64,000 nucleotides of DNA from Symsagittifera roscoffensis (lineage: Eukaryota; Xenacoelomorpha; Acoela; Convolutidae). The notes beneath the pieces were generated by a model. It saw only the letters and a list, made by a program, of their open reading frames with translations, was not told the DNA's origin and ran no database searches. The translations under genes were made by a program, and so were the position numbers. Position 1 is the stretch's first letter; the number at the start of each line of letters is the position of its first letter. The DNA lies in contig NC_087065.1 in assembly GCF_963678635.1 (NCBI RefSeq), forward strand, positions 66,125,374 to 66,189,373, read 5' to 3'. Below are positions 43,081 to 53,428 of this stretch, one piece after another.

Positions 43081-43103
43081 CAAATTTTCGGTGTGGGTAA
43101 GTC

Positions 43104-44111
43104 CTACCCCACTCCCCGGACAAAAATTTTTATCGACGTCCCCGTCGATGATGTCGGGTCTGAATTTTCCGGCGGAGTGTCAAGCGGCCTGTCTGTTGCC
43201 GTCCAGCCGAAGAGAGGGTCCTCTGTTTTCTTATGTTTTTCCGATGACACGTCGACTTGTTGAATGCTTTGTCCTTCGTAGTTCTTGTCCTTGACGTCGC
43301 GCATCCATTCTAGTATCCTCAAGTTCGTGTTCTCCCTCCTCTCTATTTCGCTCTGTTCCAGATCCGTCTCTAATTCCGGTGTCGAGTAGTCTTCCTGCTG
43401 ATAATGTCCACCATCATCAATGACCTGCCATTCCTCTTCGGCATCCAGTTCGCCTGCACTCAGTAATTCCTCACCCAACTTGTCTGGCTGTATCTTATCG
43501 ATCAAAAAGTCGTCTCCGTACCTGTTGTATCTCATGCCTGTCCGTTTACGATTGCCAGTCCTAGTTCCCGGTGTTATTGGTCGATCTGGCTCCATCCACT
43601 TCGGCACCTCATTTTGCTCCGGGTCGTTCCAGTCTTCCTCTACAAACGATCCTGCTTCAGAGTCCACCTCTATCTTTTCATTGTCGTCCAAACTCAAGTT
43701 CTCATTGCCATCATTTTTCTCTCTGGTGCCTCTTTCATTCACTTCACACGCTGGCTCTACTACCAGGTACTCGAGACCCTCCATGTCCTTCGGTATGAAC
43801 CAGTCTTCTGGGGACGGGACGTGAGGCTTTAGATTTTCATAATGGGCTGCTCGCCCAGTACTCAAGCGGTAGAACCGTCCTCGTTGATGTACTTCCGTTA
43901 TCATGAATGTTCCCCTCCACTTCTTGAGTAGTTTCTTTGTTCCCTTGGGCGGTATGACATTTTGGAAGACCCACACGTATTGGCCCACTTCATATGGCTT
44001 TGCCTGTAATATTTTTTCGTCATATTTTTTGCGTTGTCTCATTTGCGCTTGCGCCGTGTTCCTCCTGCATAGCTCGTTTAGCTCCTGTTGTCTTTTGATC
44101 GCTTCTTTCAC
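43104..44111 (-). CDS. Integrase C-terminal domain and extension
   Basis: A 335-codon frame continuing integrase. Residues 1-40 are the basic helix after the catalytic core. Residues 40-100 (YVWVFQN ... WRGTFMITEV ... RFYRLSTGRAAHYENLKPH) resemble the chromo/SH3-like C-terminal domain, with a WRGTF in place of the GPY/F motif. The rest is a long acidic extension with repeated Glu/Asp stretches and no further motif. It is in a different register from the catalytic core at 44108-44605, joined at about 44110. Confidence 0.7.
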   Translation of the reverse strand: MKEAIKRQQELNELCRRNTAQAQMRQRKKYDEKILQAKPYEVGQYVWVFQNVIPPKGTKKLLKKWRGTFMITEVHQRGRFYRLSTGRAAHYENLKPHVPSPEDWFIPKDMEGLEYLVVEPACEVNERGTREKNDGNENLSLDDNEKIEVDSEAGSFVEEDWNDPEQNEVPKWMEPDRPITPGTRTGNRKRTGMRYNRYGDDFLIDKIQPDKLGEELLSAGELDAEEEWQVIDDGGHYQQEDYSTPELETDLEQSEIERRENTNLRILEWMRDVKDKNYEGQSIQQVDVSSEKHKKTEDPLFGWTATDRPLDTPPENSDPTSSTGTSIKIFVRGVG

Positions 44112-44605
44112 GTATGCCTGAGGCGACGTCCTTTTCCCCTCGTATTCCCCGGGTAAAAGAATGTCAGAGGCATTGCTCTCTCCCTGCCCGTCAACATCAT
44201 GAAAGGACTGATGCCCGTCGTTGAGTGCTGTGTACTGTTGTAGGCCCCTACTACCTGTGGCAGGTATTTATCCCAGTCCGTCATGTATCTTGAGCAGTAC
44301 ACCCTTAACATGTTGACCAGTGTCCTGTTCTGTCTCTCTACCAGCCCGTTGGTCTGTGGGTGGTAGGTCGTCGAGTGTGCTTGAGCAATATGCGATCTCC
44401 TCATCATTTCTTTTGTCAAGTCCCCCACAAAAGGTTTGCCGTTGCCCGACTGGAAAGTCATTGGACAACCATACCGCGATATCCAATGCGTTATCAGATG
44501 ATCACATGTCTCCTCGGCCGAGGCTGTCTGGCACGGAACTGCTTCCGCCAACTTTGTGAAGTGATCTATTATAACCAGTATCTGGTTATATCCCGACTCC
44601 GTCAT
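44108..44605 (-). pseudogene. Integrase catalytic core with a mutated D
   Basis: A 165-codon frame of a retroviral-type integrase core. The second catalytic Asp is expected in S-D-N-G; here it reads SGNG (residues 53-56, codon GGC at 44444-44446), a change that abolishes metal binding. The catalytic Glu is present in the YHPQTNGLVERQNRTL block at residue 90. The first Asp (QIDHQ) is at the end of the preceding frame near 44620. The core is thus split by a register change at about 44605 as well as point-mutated. Confidence 0.8.
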
Positions 44606-45423
44606 GCAGATTTTTGATGGTCTATCTGCACCACTACGTTGAACTCTGAGCTCTCAACAGACTTAAGTGGGAACTTCATCTTCCTTGGGTCTTTTACCTG
44701 GAGGCATGCCAGGCAGGCGTTCACCCATCTCTCGCAAGCTTTCCTCAGTCCTGGCCAATCAAACCTGTGAAGTATCCTTTGTTGTACTTTATCTAACCCC
44801 TGGTGCCCCATCTGGTCGTGTGATCTGAAAAGCACCTCCGTTTGATACAATTGTGGTAGTATGATGAGGTTGTGCTTGTGTAATATCTTCTCCTCATCTT
44901 TCCTCTTGCATGCTACCACTCCATCAGCTGTGTGATAGAGTAGGTCTTTCTTTTCTTTGTAGAACTGGCTCAAGATCTTGTAGCTGTCTTCCTCGAGTTC
45001 CCCCTTCTCCTTGACCCCCGACTGGATCCATTTGGAGAGATTACTTGTCATTTTGTCATTCTTTTGGGCTCTTATTAGGTCTGACAGCCGATATCTCGCC
45101 TTGACATGCTCCTTTAGTGCCATGATCTGTCCATTCATCTCACCAGGGTTGTGGATGTCATCACTCAGCTTCACGCATACCATCCTCTTCACGATTTTCA
45201 TATCATCTTCTGGCACCAGATTCGTTCTGGCGTTTGAGTTGCATGATAGTTCCCTGAATGGCTTCCTCGAAACCGCAGTTTTCTCAAGTTCTTCATCACC
45301 TCGTATCTCTTGTACGTCCAGATTATACGTTCCTGAAGATGGATCTGTCTGTAATTCCCTGTCGTGGTGCATTATCTTCTCTTCCGCCAATATCATGCAC
45401 AGACTGTCTTGGTTTTCGCTGCT
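44602..45423 (-). pseudogene. Integrase N terminus with HHCC zinc domain
   Basis: A 264-codon frame from 45396, in the same register as the RNase H frame upstream, from which it is separated by a TAG at 45424-45426. The first two thirds form a charged linker. Then the integrase zinc domain appears as H-x4-H (HDQMGH) followed by C-x2-C (CLAC), then QIDHQ with the first catalytic Asp. The frame ends at 44602, where the core resumes in another register. Confidence 0.75.
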
Positions 45424-46278
45424 CTAATCCGAGTCTTCATCCCATTCTTCACGCTCCCCGGACAATTTTCCTTCTCCGGTTTCTTCTTCTTCCGTGAACA
45501 TGGACCACTCCCCGGACTCTTGACCTAGTCCCAGGTGTTCAGCCTCTTCTTTGAACGCCACTTTCTTTTTCCTAACCTTGGTCTGCTCCAGAATGCTTTC
45601 AGGGATTTTGTCAACTAGTGACCGCACGACGTCTTTGCTATCAGTGACGCTTCCTCTTGAGGAGTCAGTATTGTTCACTGTTTCTTTTGTTTCTTTTCTC
45701 CGAAGTATAGTGACCTCCGGTTCCTCTTGACCCTTCTCTTGGATCACGGGCTTATCATCTGATAGTTTCTCGAGCAACCTCATTAAGTCATCATCTATCT
45801 GTGCAGCTCCCGCTTCTACCTGGTTAAGATCATATCCTTTTGCCTTGAGCGTCTCCCTCACGATCTTCGACTTGAGTATTACCTCTATCGGAATCCTTCT
45901 GTTCTTCTTCAAGATGGTCTTTTCTGGAGGTTCTTTAGGTAATTCGGGATGATCTTCAATCGGTTTGCCTGATTTGTCCAGCCATCTCGTGAGTGGAAGA
46001 CTGTCGTACGTTTCCTTGTCCATGAAGGAGAAGCCATCCTTGATTTCAGGTCTATCCGCCTCCCTCTGTTCTTGCCTCTCGTAGAACTCTGTCTTCTTAC
46101 TCAAGTTGTCGGCGTTTTGATGTTTATCTCGTGTTCTATGCTCAATTATCATGTTGTATCCGTCCAGGCGAACTATCCACCTCCCAATGTAACTTTGATC
46201 CATTGAGTACGTCTTCAGCCAGCTTAGTGCCCGGTTGTCGACTCGCAACTTGAATGTCTCACTGCCTAGGTATGCCCT
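45424..46278 (-). pseudogene. RNase H C terminus and linker
   Basis: Same register as the frame before it, separated by a TAA at 46279-46281 within the RNase H domain (between VEK and RAYLGSETF). It carries the end of RNase H (RVDNRALSWLKT, then YNMIIEHRTRDKHQNADNLSK). A long charged tether to the integrase follows, with Lys/Glu-rich stretches and an acidic tail (TEEEETGEG ... EREEWDEDSD). A tether of this length is unusual. Confidence 0.75.
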
Positions 46279-47016
46279 TTATTTCTCGACAAAGGTAACC
46301 ACCGCGAACATCTCTGCTTTCGGTGCTCCGTACTTCATTTCCGTGTCACTTAGGACTTTGCTCCCGTACGCTATTGGTCTCAAGACTGTCTTCCCATTCC
46401 ACTCTTGTTCCTGATGGAGAATTCCAGAAATCGCAACTACCGACTCATCCGTGTCCATCACGTACATTCCTTTCTCAGTTGACATACCTAGTACTGGTGC
46501 CTCACATAGCTCTTTCTTTATTCTCTGGAATGACTCTTCTGCTGCGTTGTTCCACGTAAACTTCTTGCCCTTGTGTCTCATTAATTGTTGCATCGGGTAT
46601 ACCTTGTCCGCATAGCCTTTGATGAACTCTCTACAATAGATAGCGAAGCCCAGGAAGCTCATCAACTGGTGTTCCGTCTTCGGTGATTTCCAGGTTAGGA
46701 CTGCTTCCACGGCGTCCGGATCAGGTCTGATGCCGTGCTTGTCTACCATCATGCCCAAGTAATTTATTGAGTCCTTGAGTATCTCGCACTTTGATAGCTT
46801 ACACTTTAGCCCCGACCTTTTCATGCATGCAAACACCTCGTCAAGTCTCTCAATGTGGTCTTCCAGTATGGGGGTCGCTATTACCACGTCATCCACGTAG
46901 CACATTACCAGATTGCCATACTTCTTTGTCACGCCTATCAGCGCGTGTGCCATCAGTCGCTGAAACGTGGCTGTGGCATTGCAAAGTCCGTTGAAACAGA
47001 CCCAACTCGCAGGCAA
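46279..47016 (-). pseudogene. Reverse transcriptase palm/thumb and RNase H start
   Basis: A 245-codon frame. It begins in the FNGLCNATATFQRLM block and has the catalytic YVDDVVIAT at residues 40-48, the NYLGMMV thumb motif and the SFLGFAIYCREFIKGYA connection. The RNase H start (YVMDTDESVVAISGIL) has the first Asp in DTDES. This is a canonical Ty3/gypsy order. The frame is shifted relative to the fingers segment upstream (46889-47593), so the polymerase is broken between the two. Confidence 0.85.
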
Positions 47017-47593
47017 ACCCTGTCTTGTCTCTGTCCTGCTTCCTTAGTGGTACCTGCCAAAAGGCCGAGCCTAAATCAAGAGTCGTAAAAAATTTTGCAT
47101 CACCTAACTTCGAGAGGCTCTCATCAATCCTAGGTATGGGATAGGCATCCTTCACCGTGACGGAGTTCAGGTATCGAAAGTCACAACAAAACCTCAACTG
47201 GTCGTCTCTCTTTTTGGCCATCACTACTCCACACGCCCACGGTGATTTGGATGGTTCTATCATGTCATACTCTAATAACGTTTCGATCTCTTTTCTACAC
47301 GCATCCGATTTATGTGGGGTCATACGCCTCGCCCCCTCCCTGTGCGGTACCGCATTCTCCTCAAGTTCTATTTCATGCTCAACGAAATTACAACACCCGA
47401 TATCCGCTTTATGCCTCGAAAAAGCCTCTTCGTTCCGCTCTAGTACGTCCTTGATGGCTTCGAATTGTTCGTCTGTCAGTTTGCCCCTCAAGTGTTCAAT
47501 ATCCGACAGAACCGGTTTATCAATTTGCATTTCATCTAGTGTGGGCCGCTCTGGAAAGTTCTTCGTCTGTCTCTGACTTAAGTGATTTAACAA
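46889..47593 (-). pseudogene. Reverse transcriptase fingers and palm, first half
   Basis: A frame with the Ty3/gypsy RT opening: the EYDMIEPSKSPWACGVVMAKKRD block, RFCCDFRYLNSVT, and the TLDLGSAFWQVPL block with the first catalytic Asp. It then loses the register at about 47000, where the palm resumes in 46279-47016. It overlaps the end of the Gag-protease frame (47532) by 62 bp in another register. No ATG starts it, as expected for an internal part of a polyprotein. Confidence 0.85.
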
Positions 47594-50255
47594 GACCTGA
47601 AGAACCTTTTATTTTCTGTAATCGTCTCAAGATACAAATTTTGTCCCTATGATTGGGACAATCAACAACTTCATTTTGTTTTGAGTTCTCAGTCAATTCA
47701 TATCGGGTTTTAATCGGTAAAGCATATTCCAGTTTCCTCCCTCTCTGTATCGTGATCGGTATATCAAGAGTATTCAACAAGACACTGACGCAGAGGCCGC
47801 TCTTCGTTATCGAGAAGGATCTTCCTAAAACAGCAGCACTTTGACTATTAGGATTCGGAACTATACACACTAGCTTGTTGTCACTTAGTTCATTGTAATT
47901 TTTCATCCTCAAGCTTACGATTGCCGCTTCATTCGCCTTTAGCCTCACCCTCCTACTCAAGAATACCGGTGCTTTGGTTTCATTTGCCATTATTAAACTT
48001 ACCGGTTTGATTGCGTACCTCCTATCCGGGTTCCGTATCCTGAACATTGCGTTGTTTAGATCAATCGCTACATCAAAGTTCCTGATGAAGTCTCTGCCTA
48101 AAAAAAATTGGTCAGACTCATCTAGGTTTTCTACCACAAGAAAGCTCATCCACAAGTTACGTTCCCCCAGATTGAGGGCTATTATCGGCGTTCTGCCCAA
48201 CACCCGCAGGGCCCCTTTGTTTGCAGCTGACAACCGTATTCTCGGGTCTATCAAATCATCTTTGTTGAAGCCCATTCGTTCCCAAGTTTCGATTGGTATT
48301 ACGCTCAAGACTGCTCCCGTATCAAGTAACCCACGTAACTGAGTCTTTTTGCCACTTATGTCTAGCACGTGCCCTGTCACATCTGCCTCTGTCCCGATGT
48401 GCATCGCATCTTCTTCAAGCATGGCGCAGTGTCCAATCGATCTCACTTTCAACTCTTCTTTTCCCACGTAGATTTGCCCAATTAGGTCTTCATCACATGT
48501 TATCATTGTTTTGGTATAGATGTTGATTCCATCTATATTTAGCATCACCTCATGTGGACCATAAGCTTCTGTATACCTGTTATCAACACGTACCGACTTG
48601 CTACCCCCTCTCGTGAGTAGTGCTCTCAATGCTCTAGAAGTCGTTTGTGGGCTTATACAACTCAAGTAATCTGCGTACACGTACACGTCAATGTGCATTT
48701 TTACAGTGTTACAATTCCCGGTCTTTGTTGAGCCTGGTACAGCCTCTGGTGTTGGCTTCGATCCAGTTAATGCTTCGTTGAAATTCTGTCTTTCGATCTC
48801 TTGCTTTAGTCGTTGTTCTATTTCTTTCGCTGCCAGATCCTGTTTCACTTTGTTGATTGCTTCCGTCACCGCTTTCTCATAATTTATCTCTAGAGAGTTC
48901 CCGGCTATGGCTTCTATTGCGCCATTAACATGTGTTACAGCTTTCACTGTTTTCGTTGGCAGTTCCGTGCTCGGTGCTCCTAGGTTTCTTGATTCAAACT
49001 CGTTTTGTCTACTCCGCTGATTCAGCACCGCCGCTAATGCCAATTTATGTTTGCGGTGACTCTGGTCCTTGACCGCATCCCAGAACAAGGGACAATCCAT
49101 TTTGAAATGCCCTTCTTGGTTACAGAAGAAGCATCTCGCGCCTATCTTGATGATTAAGCCACTATAGTACTCGTGTTCCTCCATCTGGCTCATGTCTTCC
49201 TCATCCAGTGCGTATCCTAGACTCTTCATGCCCTGTTTGTATGTTGTGCAGTCGGCCACGTGGTGATCCGCCGATCCGCAGTTCGCACATGATCTGCGTT
49301 TGTCCATGTCATCTCTAGGCTTGTACCATGACGACCTTTGAGGTTGGCTTCCCCCTTGCGTGTTCCTGTTATCTGAATATGAGTATTTCTTGGGTTTCAT
49401 CAGCATGTATTCTCTTGACTTCTGTCTCATCTCTTCTGGGGTCGGTGCGCTGACTTTCGACAATGTGTAGTATGTTGCTAACATTGTTCTTAAGTCATCA
49501 CTTTTTACCCCATCAATGAACTTCGAGGCGATGCTAAAATTCCTTCTGTTTGTCGACTCTTCAGGGTCACTCCTTCTTCTCAAGCTCTCAAGGTCATCTA
49601 GGAACCGATCAATTGATTCATCGTCCCTCTGCCTTCTCTTTTTGAATCGCATCATCGCTTGGTGACCCTTCATGCCTGACCCGAATCGATTCAACAATAT
49701 TTCGAAGATTTTGTCCGCGGTATCGCGTTCTTCTTCTTTCTTTGCAACCACGCATTTTAATGCCGTGCCTTCTAAGTTGCTGAGTATGGCTGTGCATGCT
49801 TGTCTTTCATCATTCAAGTTATCCTGTTCTAGATGTAATCTCATCACTTCCACCCAAGTGTCAATGCGTCCATCGGAGTCGTCTTTGAATTCATTTGGCT
49901 TCTTGAAAGTTTTTCTGGATTTTCCCTCTCTTCTATCCCTCGAGTCAGTGTTCCTCGTGGCGAAGGCCTCTAGAGTCCTATTCATCATCTCCCAAATGCT
50001 TGCCCACGTCATGGCATCTGGACCTGCGTTGCTGTTAGCTGTTGAGTCCCCCGGACCACTCGTTGTATTTGATGTTCCATTTTTCATAATTGTCTTAGCA
50101 GCTGTTGGTGCTATGCTCACCGCATCCCGGGTTAAAGGCAACGGTGTCGATTGCCGTTTGTTCCTTTGTGGTTCCACAAAGTCAACTCTGTTGCCTTGCG
50201 TGCGATCCGCTGCCGGTCTTTCTTGTGAGGTAGAATTTCTCAAGATTGCATCCAA
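47532..50255 (-). CDS. Gag-protease polyprotein segment (907 codons)
   Basis: The longest frame of the window. Residues 80-290 form a capsid-like helical domain (MTWASIWEMM ... DTWVEVMRLHLEQ ... GTALKCVV ... FIDGVKSDDLRTML). Two CCHC zinc knuckles follow (C323, C326, H331, C336; and C375, C378, H383, C388). The aspartic protease has the catalytic LLDTGAVLSVIP at 643-654 and FFLGRDFI as the second half. The C-terminal 110 residues lead toward RT. It starts within the end of the upstream frame (50240-51178) in the -1 register, with an overlap of open sequence of about 85 bp. No stop interrupts it, so this part is the best preserved of the element. Confidence 0.85.
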   Translation of the reverse strand: MDAILRNSTSQERPAADRTQGNRVDFVEPQRNKRQSTPLPLTRDAVSIAPTAAKTIMKNGTSNTTSGPGDSTANSNAGPDAMTWASIWEMMNRTLEAFATRNTDSRDRREGKSRKTFKKPNEFKDDSDGRIDTWVEVMRLHLEQDNLNDERQACTAILSNLEGTALKCVVAKKEEERDTADKIFEILLNRFGSGMKGHQAMMRFKKRRQRDDESIDRFLDDLESLRRRSDPEESTNRRNFSIASKFIDGVKSDDLRTMLATYYTLSKVSAPTPEEMRQKSREYMLMKPKKYSYSDNRNTQGGSQPQRSSWYKPRDDMDKRRSCANCGSADHHVADCTTYKQGMKSLGYALDEEDMSQMEEHEYYSGLIIKIGARCFFCNQEGHFKMDCPLFWDAVKDQSHRKHKLALAAVLNQRSRQNEFESRNLGAPSTELPTKTVKAVTHVNGAIEAIAGNSLEINYEKAVTEAINKVKQDLAAKEIEQRLKQEIERQNFNEALTGSKPTPEAVPGSTKTGNCNTVKMHIDVYVYADYLSCISPQTTSRALRALLTRGGSKSVRVDNRYTEAYGPHEVMLNIDGINIYTKTMITCDEDLIGQIYVGKEELKVRSIGHCAMLEEDAMHIGTEADVTGHVLDISGKKTQLRGLLDTGAVLSVIPIETWERMGFNKDDLIDPRIRLSAANKGALRVLGRTPIIALNLGERNLWMSFLVVENLDESDQFFLGRDFIRNFDVAIDLNNAMFRIRNPDRRYAIKPVSLIMANETKAPVFLSRRVRLKANEAAIVSLRMKNYNELSDNKLVCIVPNPNSQSAAVLGRSFSITKSGLCVSVLLNTLDIPITIQRGRKLEYALPIKTRYELTENSKQNEVVDCPNHRDKICILRRLQKIKGSSGLVKSLKSETDEELSRAAHTR

Positions 50256-51178
50256 TTTCGCCTGTATTGCACATGAACTTCGGCCTGATTCCTGCTCATT
50301 GTGTCCATTCTCGTTTCCAGGCTTCCTAAATGGCTGTTGACATCATCATATCTGTTTTTCAATTGTTGCATATCTTTTTTGATGTTCTTGTCTCGTTCTT
50401 CATTAGTGGCATCTACCTTGTCTGACATCTGCTGGAGTCTCTCCTCTGTTGCCTTGGCCAGGTTAAAGTAACTATCCAGATACTCGTGCTTGTTGTATTT
50501 CAACTCCTTCCTTATTAAGTCTCTATCTTCCTCACTGTGCTTTAGTTTTTTGTCGATCTGATTTAGTTTTGTCATTAAGTCGCCATGCTCAAGAGAAGCT
50601 ATTTCATGGTCAGCCGTTGTCCTGTTTTCGGCTGTAGCTTCTGTTCTGGCTTGTTCTTCTTTTAGGTTGGCTTCTGTCGTCTTCGTGCTCACCGACCCAA
50701 ATGTTCGTGCTCTTTCAGTTTTTGGTTCCTCAGCCGTGTTGTCTCTCGATTTCATTCCGACCATCATTGCCAACTTTTCTGTAAAAGATGTCTTCTTTAC
50801 TTGAGAGTCGTCTTTCACCGTTTCTTGGGTGTTGCCTGTTGTGTCTTCCAAGGCGTCTATCGGCGAAAACTCCATGGTTTTTGGATTTTGATTTTCCATA
50901 TGGGGCATTGGTGTGGATTCCGTTGTCTTCTTCTCCACTTCGTCTACGCTTTGGTCTGGTGTCTCTAGATCGATTTCAATTGTAGGCTCCGCCTGTTTGT
51001 CTTTAGCACCTTCTTTCGTCTTGTTCTCAGTACTACTCCTCGTGCTGACCATGCTAACTGAAAAGTTCCCTTTTGTTATCTTTGGGCCCATTGATGTCGT
51101 CCCGCCTAGCGACGAGTTATATTTCGTGCTAGATCCAGTTGACCTTTTTTCGAGCACCGGTACCCTACTCCGTCTCAT
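50240..51178 (-). CDS. N-terminal Gag ORF, coiled coil
   Basis: Starts at the ATG at 51178 (an upstream TTG at 51193 is in frame). The first 200 residues are low-complexity, Ser/Thr/Lys/Glu-rich. From about residue 195 there is a long coiled coil with heptad-like leucines (LNQIDKKLKHSEEDRDLIRK, then ATEERLQQMSDKVDATNEER). The stop at 50240 lies inside the open stretch of the next frame. Gag multimerisation is the likely role. Coupling to the next frame could be a -1 frameshift, splicing, or simple decay; no clear slippery heptamer is visible. Confidence 0.65.
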   Translation of the reverse strand: MRRSRVPVLEKRSTGSSTKYNSSLGGTTSMGPKITKGNFSVSMVSTRSSTENKTKEGAKDKQAEPTIEIDLETPDQSVDEVEKKTTESTPMPHMENQNPKTMEFSPIDALEDTTGNTQETVKDDSQVKKTSFTEKLAMMVGMKSRDNTAEEPKTERARTFGSVSTKTTEANLKEEQARTEATAENRTTADHEIASLEHGDLMTKLNQIDKKLKHSEEDRDLIRKELKYNKHEYLDSYFNLAKATEERLQQMSDKVDATNEERDKNIKKDMQQLKNRYDDVNSHLGSLETRMDTMSRNQAEVHVQYRRNWMQS

Positions 51179-51193
51179 TATTTTTATATACAA

Positions 51194-51430
51194 TTGCTCC
51201 TTTTTACAATATTACTATATACACGATTCCATTCTAAGAATAAAATCTTTCGTGAAAAAATTGATAAAAGGAAATATACAACGTGATAAAAACAATGTTC
51301 CCAGTTCTCTTTCAAAACCTTTCGAAAAACTTTCTTTATTTGTGGTCACAACCGTACCGGGTTCCGACTAGTCTTATTCTGTTTAATTCTGTCTTAAGAC
51401 ACTTATTGTAGCTTTACTCCAATTTTTATA
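51194..51430. other. Leader between minisatellite and Gag start
   Basis: AT-rich, no gene. It likely contains the 5' untranslated region of the retroelement, adjacent to the Gag start. Confidence 0.4.
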
Positions 51431-51529
51431 CCGTCCCAAGACTTCCAGTTGCTGTCCCTACTCTTCTTTGTACCGTCCCAGGCTTTCTTTCTACCGTCCC
51501 AAGACTGTTCGGTACTGGTTTTCAGTGTC

Positions 51530-52290
51530 CCAAGACCCCTGTCCCGAGAGTACTGTCCCAAGATTACTGTCCCAAGGCTACTGCCCCAAGGTTAGTGTCC
51601 CAAGACTACTTTCCCAAGGCTAGTGTCCCAAGACTACTGTCCCAAGACTACTGTCCCAAGACTACTGTCCCAAGACTACTGTCCCAAGACTACTGTCCCA
51701 AGACTACTGTCCCAAGACTACTGTCCCAAGGCTACTGTCCCAAGACTACTGTCCCAAAACTACTGTCCCAAGGCTAGTGTCCCAAAACTAGTGTCCCAAG
51801 ACTACTGTCCCAAGACTAGTGTCCCAAGGCTACTATCCCAAGACTAGTGTCCCAAGGCTACTGTCCCAAGACTACTGTCCCAAGACTACTGTCCCAAGGC
51901 TAGTGTCCCAAGACCACTGTCCCAAGACCACTGTCCCAAGACTATTGTCCCAAGACTAGTGTCCCAAGACCACTGCCCCAAGACCACTGTCCCAAGACTA
52001 CTATCCCAAACCACTGTCCCAAGACCACTGTCCCAAGACTAGTGTCCCAAGACCACTGTCCCAAGACCACTATCCCAAGACCACTGTCCCAAGACTAGTG
52101 TCCCAAGACCACTGTCCCAAGACCGTACCGTCCCAAGACTATACCGTCTCAAGGCTGTTCTGTCCCAAGACTGTACCAAGACTGCTCTGGTCCAAGACTG
52201 TCCCAAGACTGCACTGTCCCAAGACTGTCCCAGACTGCACTGTCCAAAGACTTCTTTGGTACTGTCCCAAGACTTCTCTGATACTGTCCC
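51530..52290. repeat. 14-bp minisatellite in the retroelement leader
   Basis: Dozens of tandem copies of a 14-bp unit, CCCAAGACTACTGT, with variants (GACCACTG, GGCTAGTG, GGCTACTG). They are regular to about 52110 and irregular to 52290. The reading frames here are repeats of the unit (14 residues per 42 bp), not genes. Sense RNA would read AGTCTTGGGACAGT repeated. Confidence 0.9.
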
Positions 52291-52299
52291 AAGATTGTC

Positions 52300-53150
52300 A
52301 ACACGTGTCTGAGCGGTGGGACCTCTTTCTTCTTCGTTGTAGGGACTTCTTGATTCACTGTACCTTGTACCACCACTTAGGCTCTAGTAAAAATTTCCCA
52401 GAAGACCCTCTCTTAATGGCCAAATGCTGACCCCCCCTCCCTGTAGTTACCTCTTTTTCAATGTTCCAAGCAACTTGAGACCAAAACTTGTGCGCAGGTA
52501 TCTTGTGATCACCTGTTCGTTTAAAAACCAAACACAAATCCTCACCAAAATGCAACAAAAAATTTAATCAAGAAAAAGTAATAAAAACAGAGAGATGAAC
52601 CCACCTAAAATTCAAAGGTGACAAATGCCTACCTTCTATCGAAAAAATGTCTGGTACCTAATTGCCACGCGTTTTCCTCCCCACAACTAATGATCTTATT
52701 GGGTATCACAAAAATTGTCTATGTCCGTTCCCCCCTACCAATCCGACCAGGGTACCTACCTTAACTCGATGTTTAATTTTGGATATCCACCTTTTATTAC
52801 CAACGCGTGTTAATGACTAATGTAACTAAATCAACGATGTCGATTAATTAGTTACTCTAATTTCCACCCTTTTTACAATTTGCAACCGCCAACCTCTAAC
52901 CTAACCAGCCCCCTTCTATTCTCCCTCCTTTTTAGCCCCCCTTCTTAAGCCTAAAATTACCTTAAGCGCCGGGTGCTAAACCTCTCAAGAGAAAACTGTA
53001 GACCTGTCTCCAGGCCTGCTCATGTAAAAACGTTCCTCAAAACCGGGGGATTTCGCTTATCCAATTTTACACTTATCTCCTATAATGTAATGTGGATTTT
53101 AACGATACCCGTTCTGACCAACTTGAGAACTCGAGAACTGCCAAATCCTC
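52300..53150. other. Retroelement leader, no supported gene
   Basis: No frame has a motif. The sequence is mixed AT-rich and C-rich. It lies between the 5' LTR side array and the minisatellite. Confidence 0.35.
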
Positions 53151-53400
53151 CTTGACCACTTTCCCACTCGGTTGGTCACCTCTTCCAGCCAAGTCCTATT
53201 GGTTCAGCTCAAGTGCTCCTGAACCACTTTCCCACTCGGCTGGTCACCTCTTTTGGTTCAGCCCAACTGCTCCTGAACCTTTTTCCCACTCGGCTGGTCA
53301 CCTCTTCCAGTCAAGTCTCCTATTGGCGCAGCCCAAATCCTCCTGAACCACTTTCCCACTCGGCTGGTCACCTCTTCCAGTCAAGTCTCCTAGTTGTCCA
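53150..53400. repeat. Four-unit tandem array next to the 5' LTR
   Basis: CCCACTCGG blocks at 53163, 53231, 53285 and 53355 (spacing 68, 54, 70 bp), each followed by a TGGTCACCTCTTCCAG-type segment. The 28 bp between the array and the LTR (53401-53428) would hold the primer-binding site. No convincing match to a tRNA 3' end was recognised. Confidence 0.75.
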
Positions 53401-53428
53401 GCTAAGTTCCAAGCTATCTGAAAACCCT

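Noticed and set aside
33635-43294. Plus-strand frames of 60-230 codons across the retroelement
   Set aside because: They are opposite-strand shadows of minus-strand genes that carry recognisable domains, and have low-complexity Ser/Leu/Pro composition without motifs.
50240-50340. Programmed -1 frameshift site at the Gag ORF overlap
   Set aside because: No clear X XXY YYZ heptamer in the overlap; left as an open question rather than a feature.
51595-51847. Frames rich in SQDYCPKTTVPRLL-type repeats
   Set aside because: They are translations of the 14-bp minisatellite in several registers, not genes.
51430-52290. CRISPR-like regular repeats
   Set aside because: Units are 14 bp with no spacers; a minisatellite in a eukaryotic retroelement.
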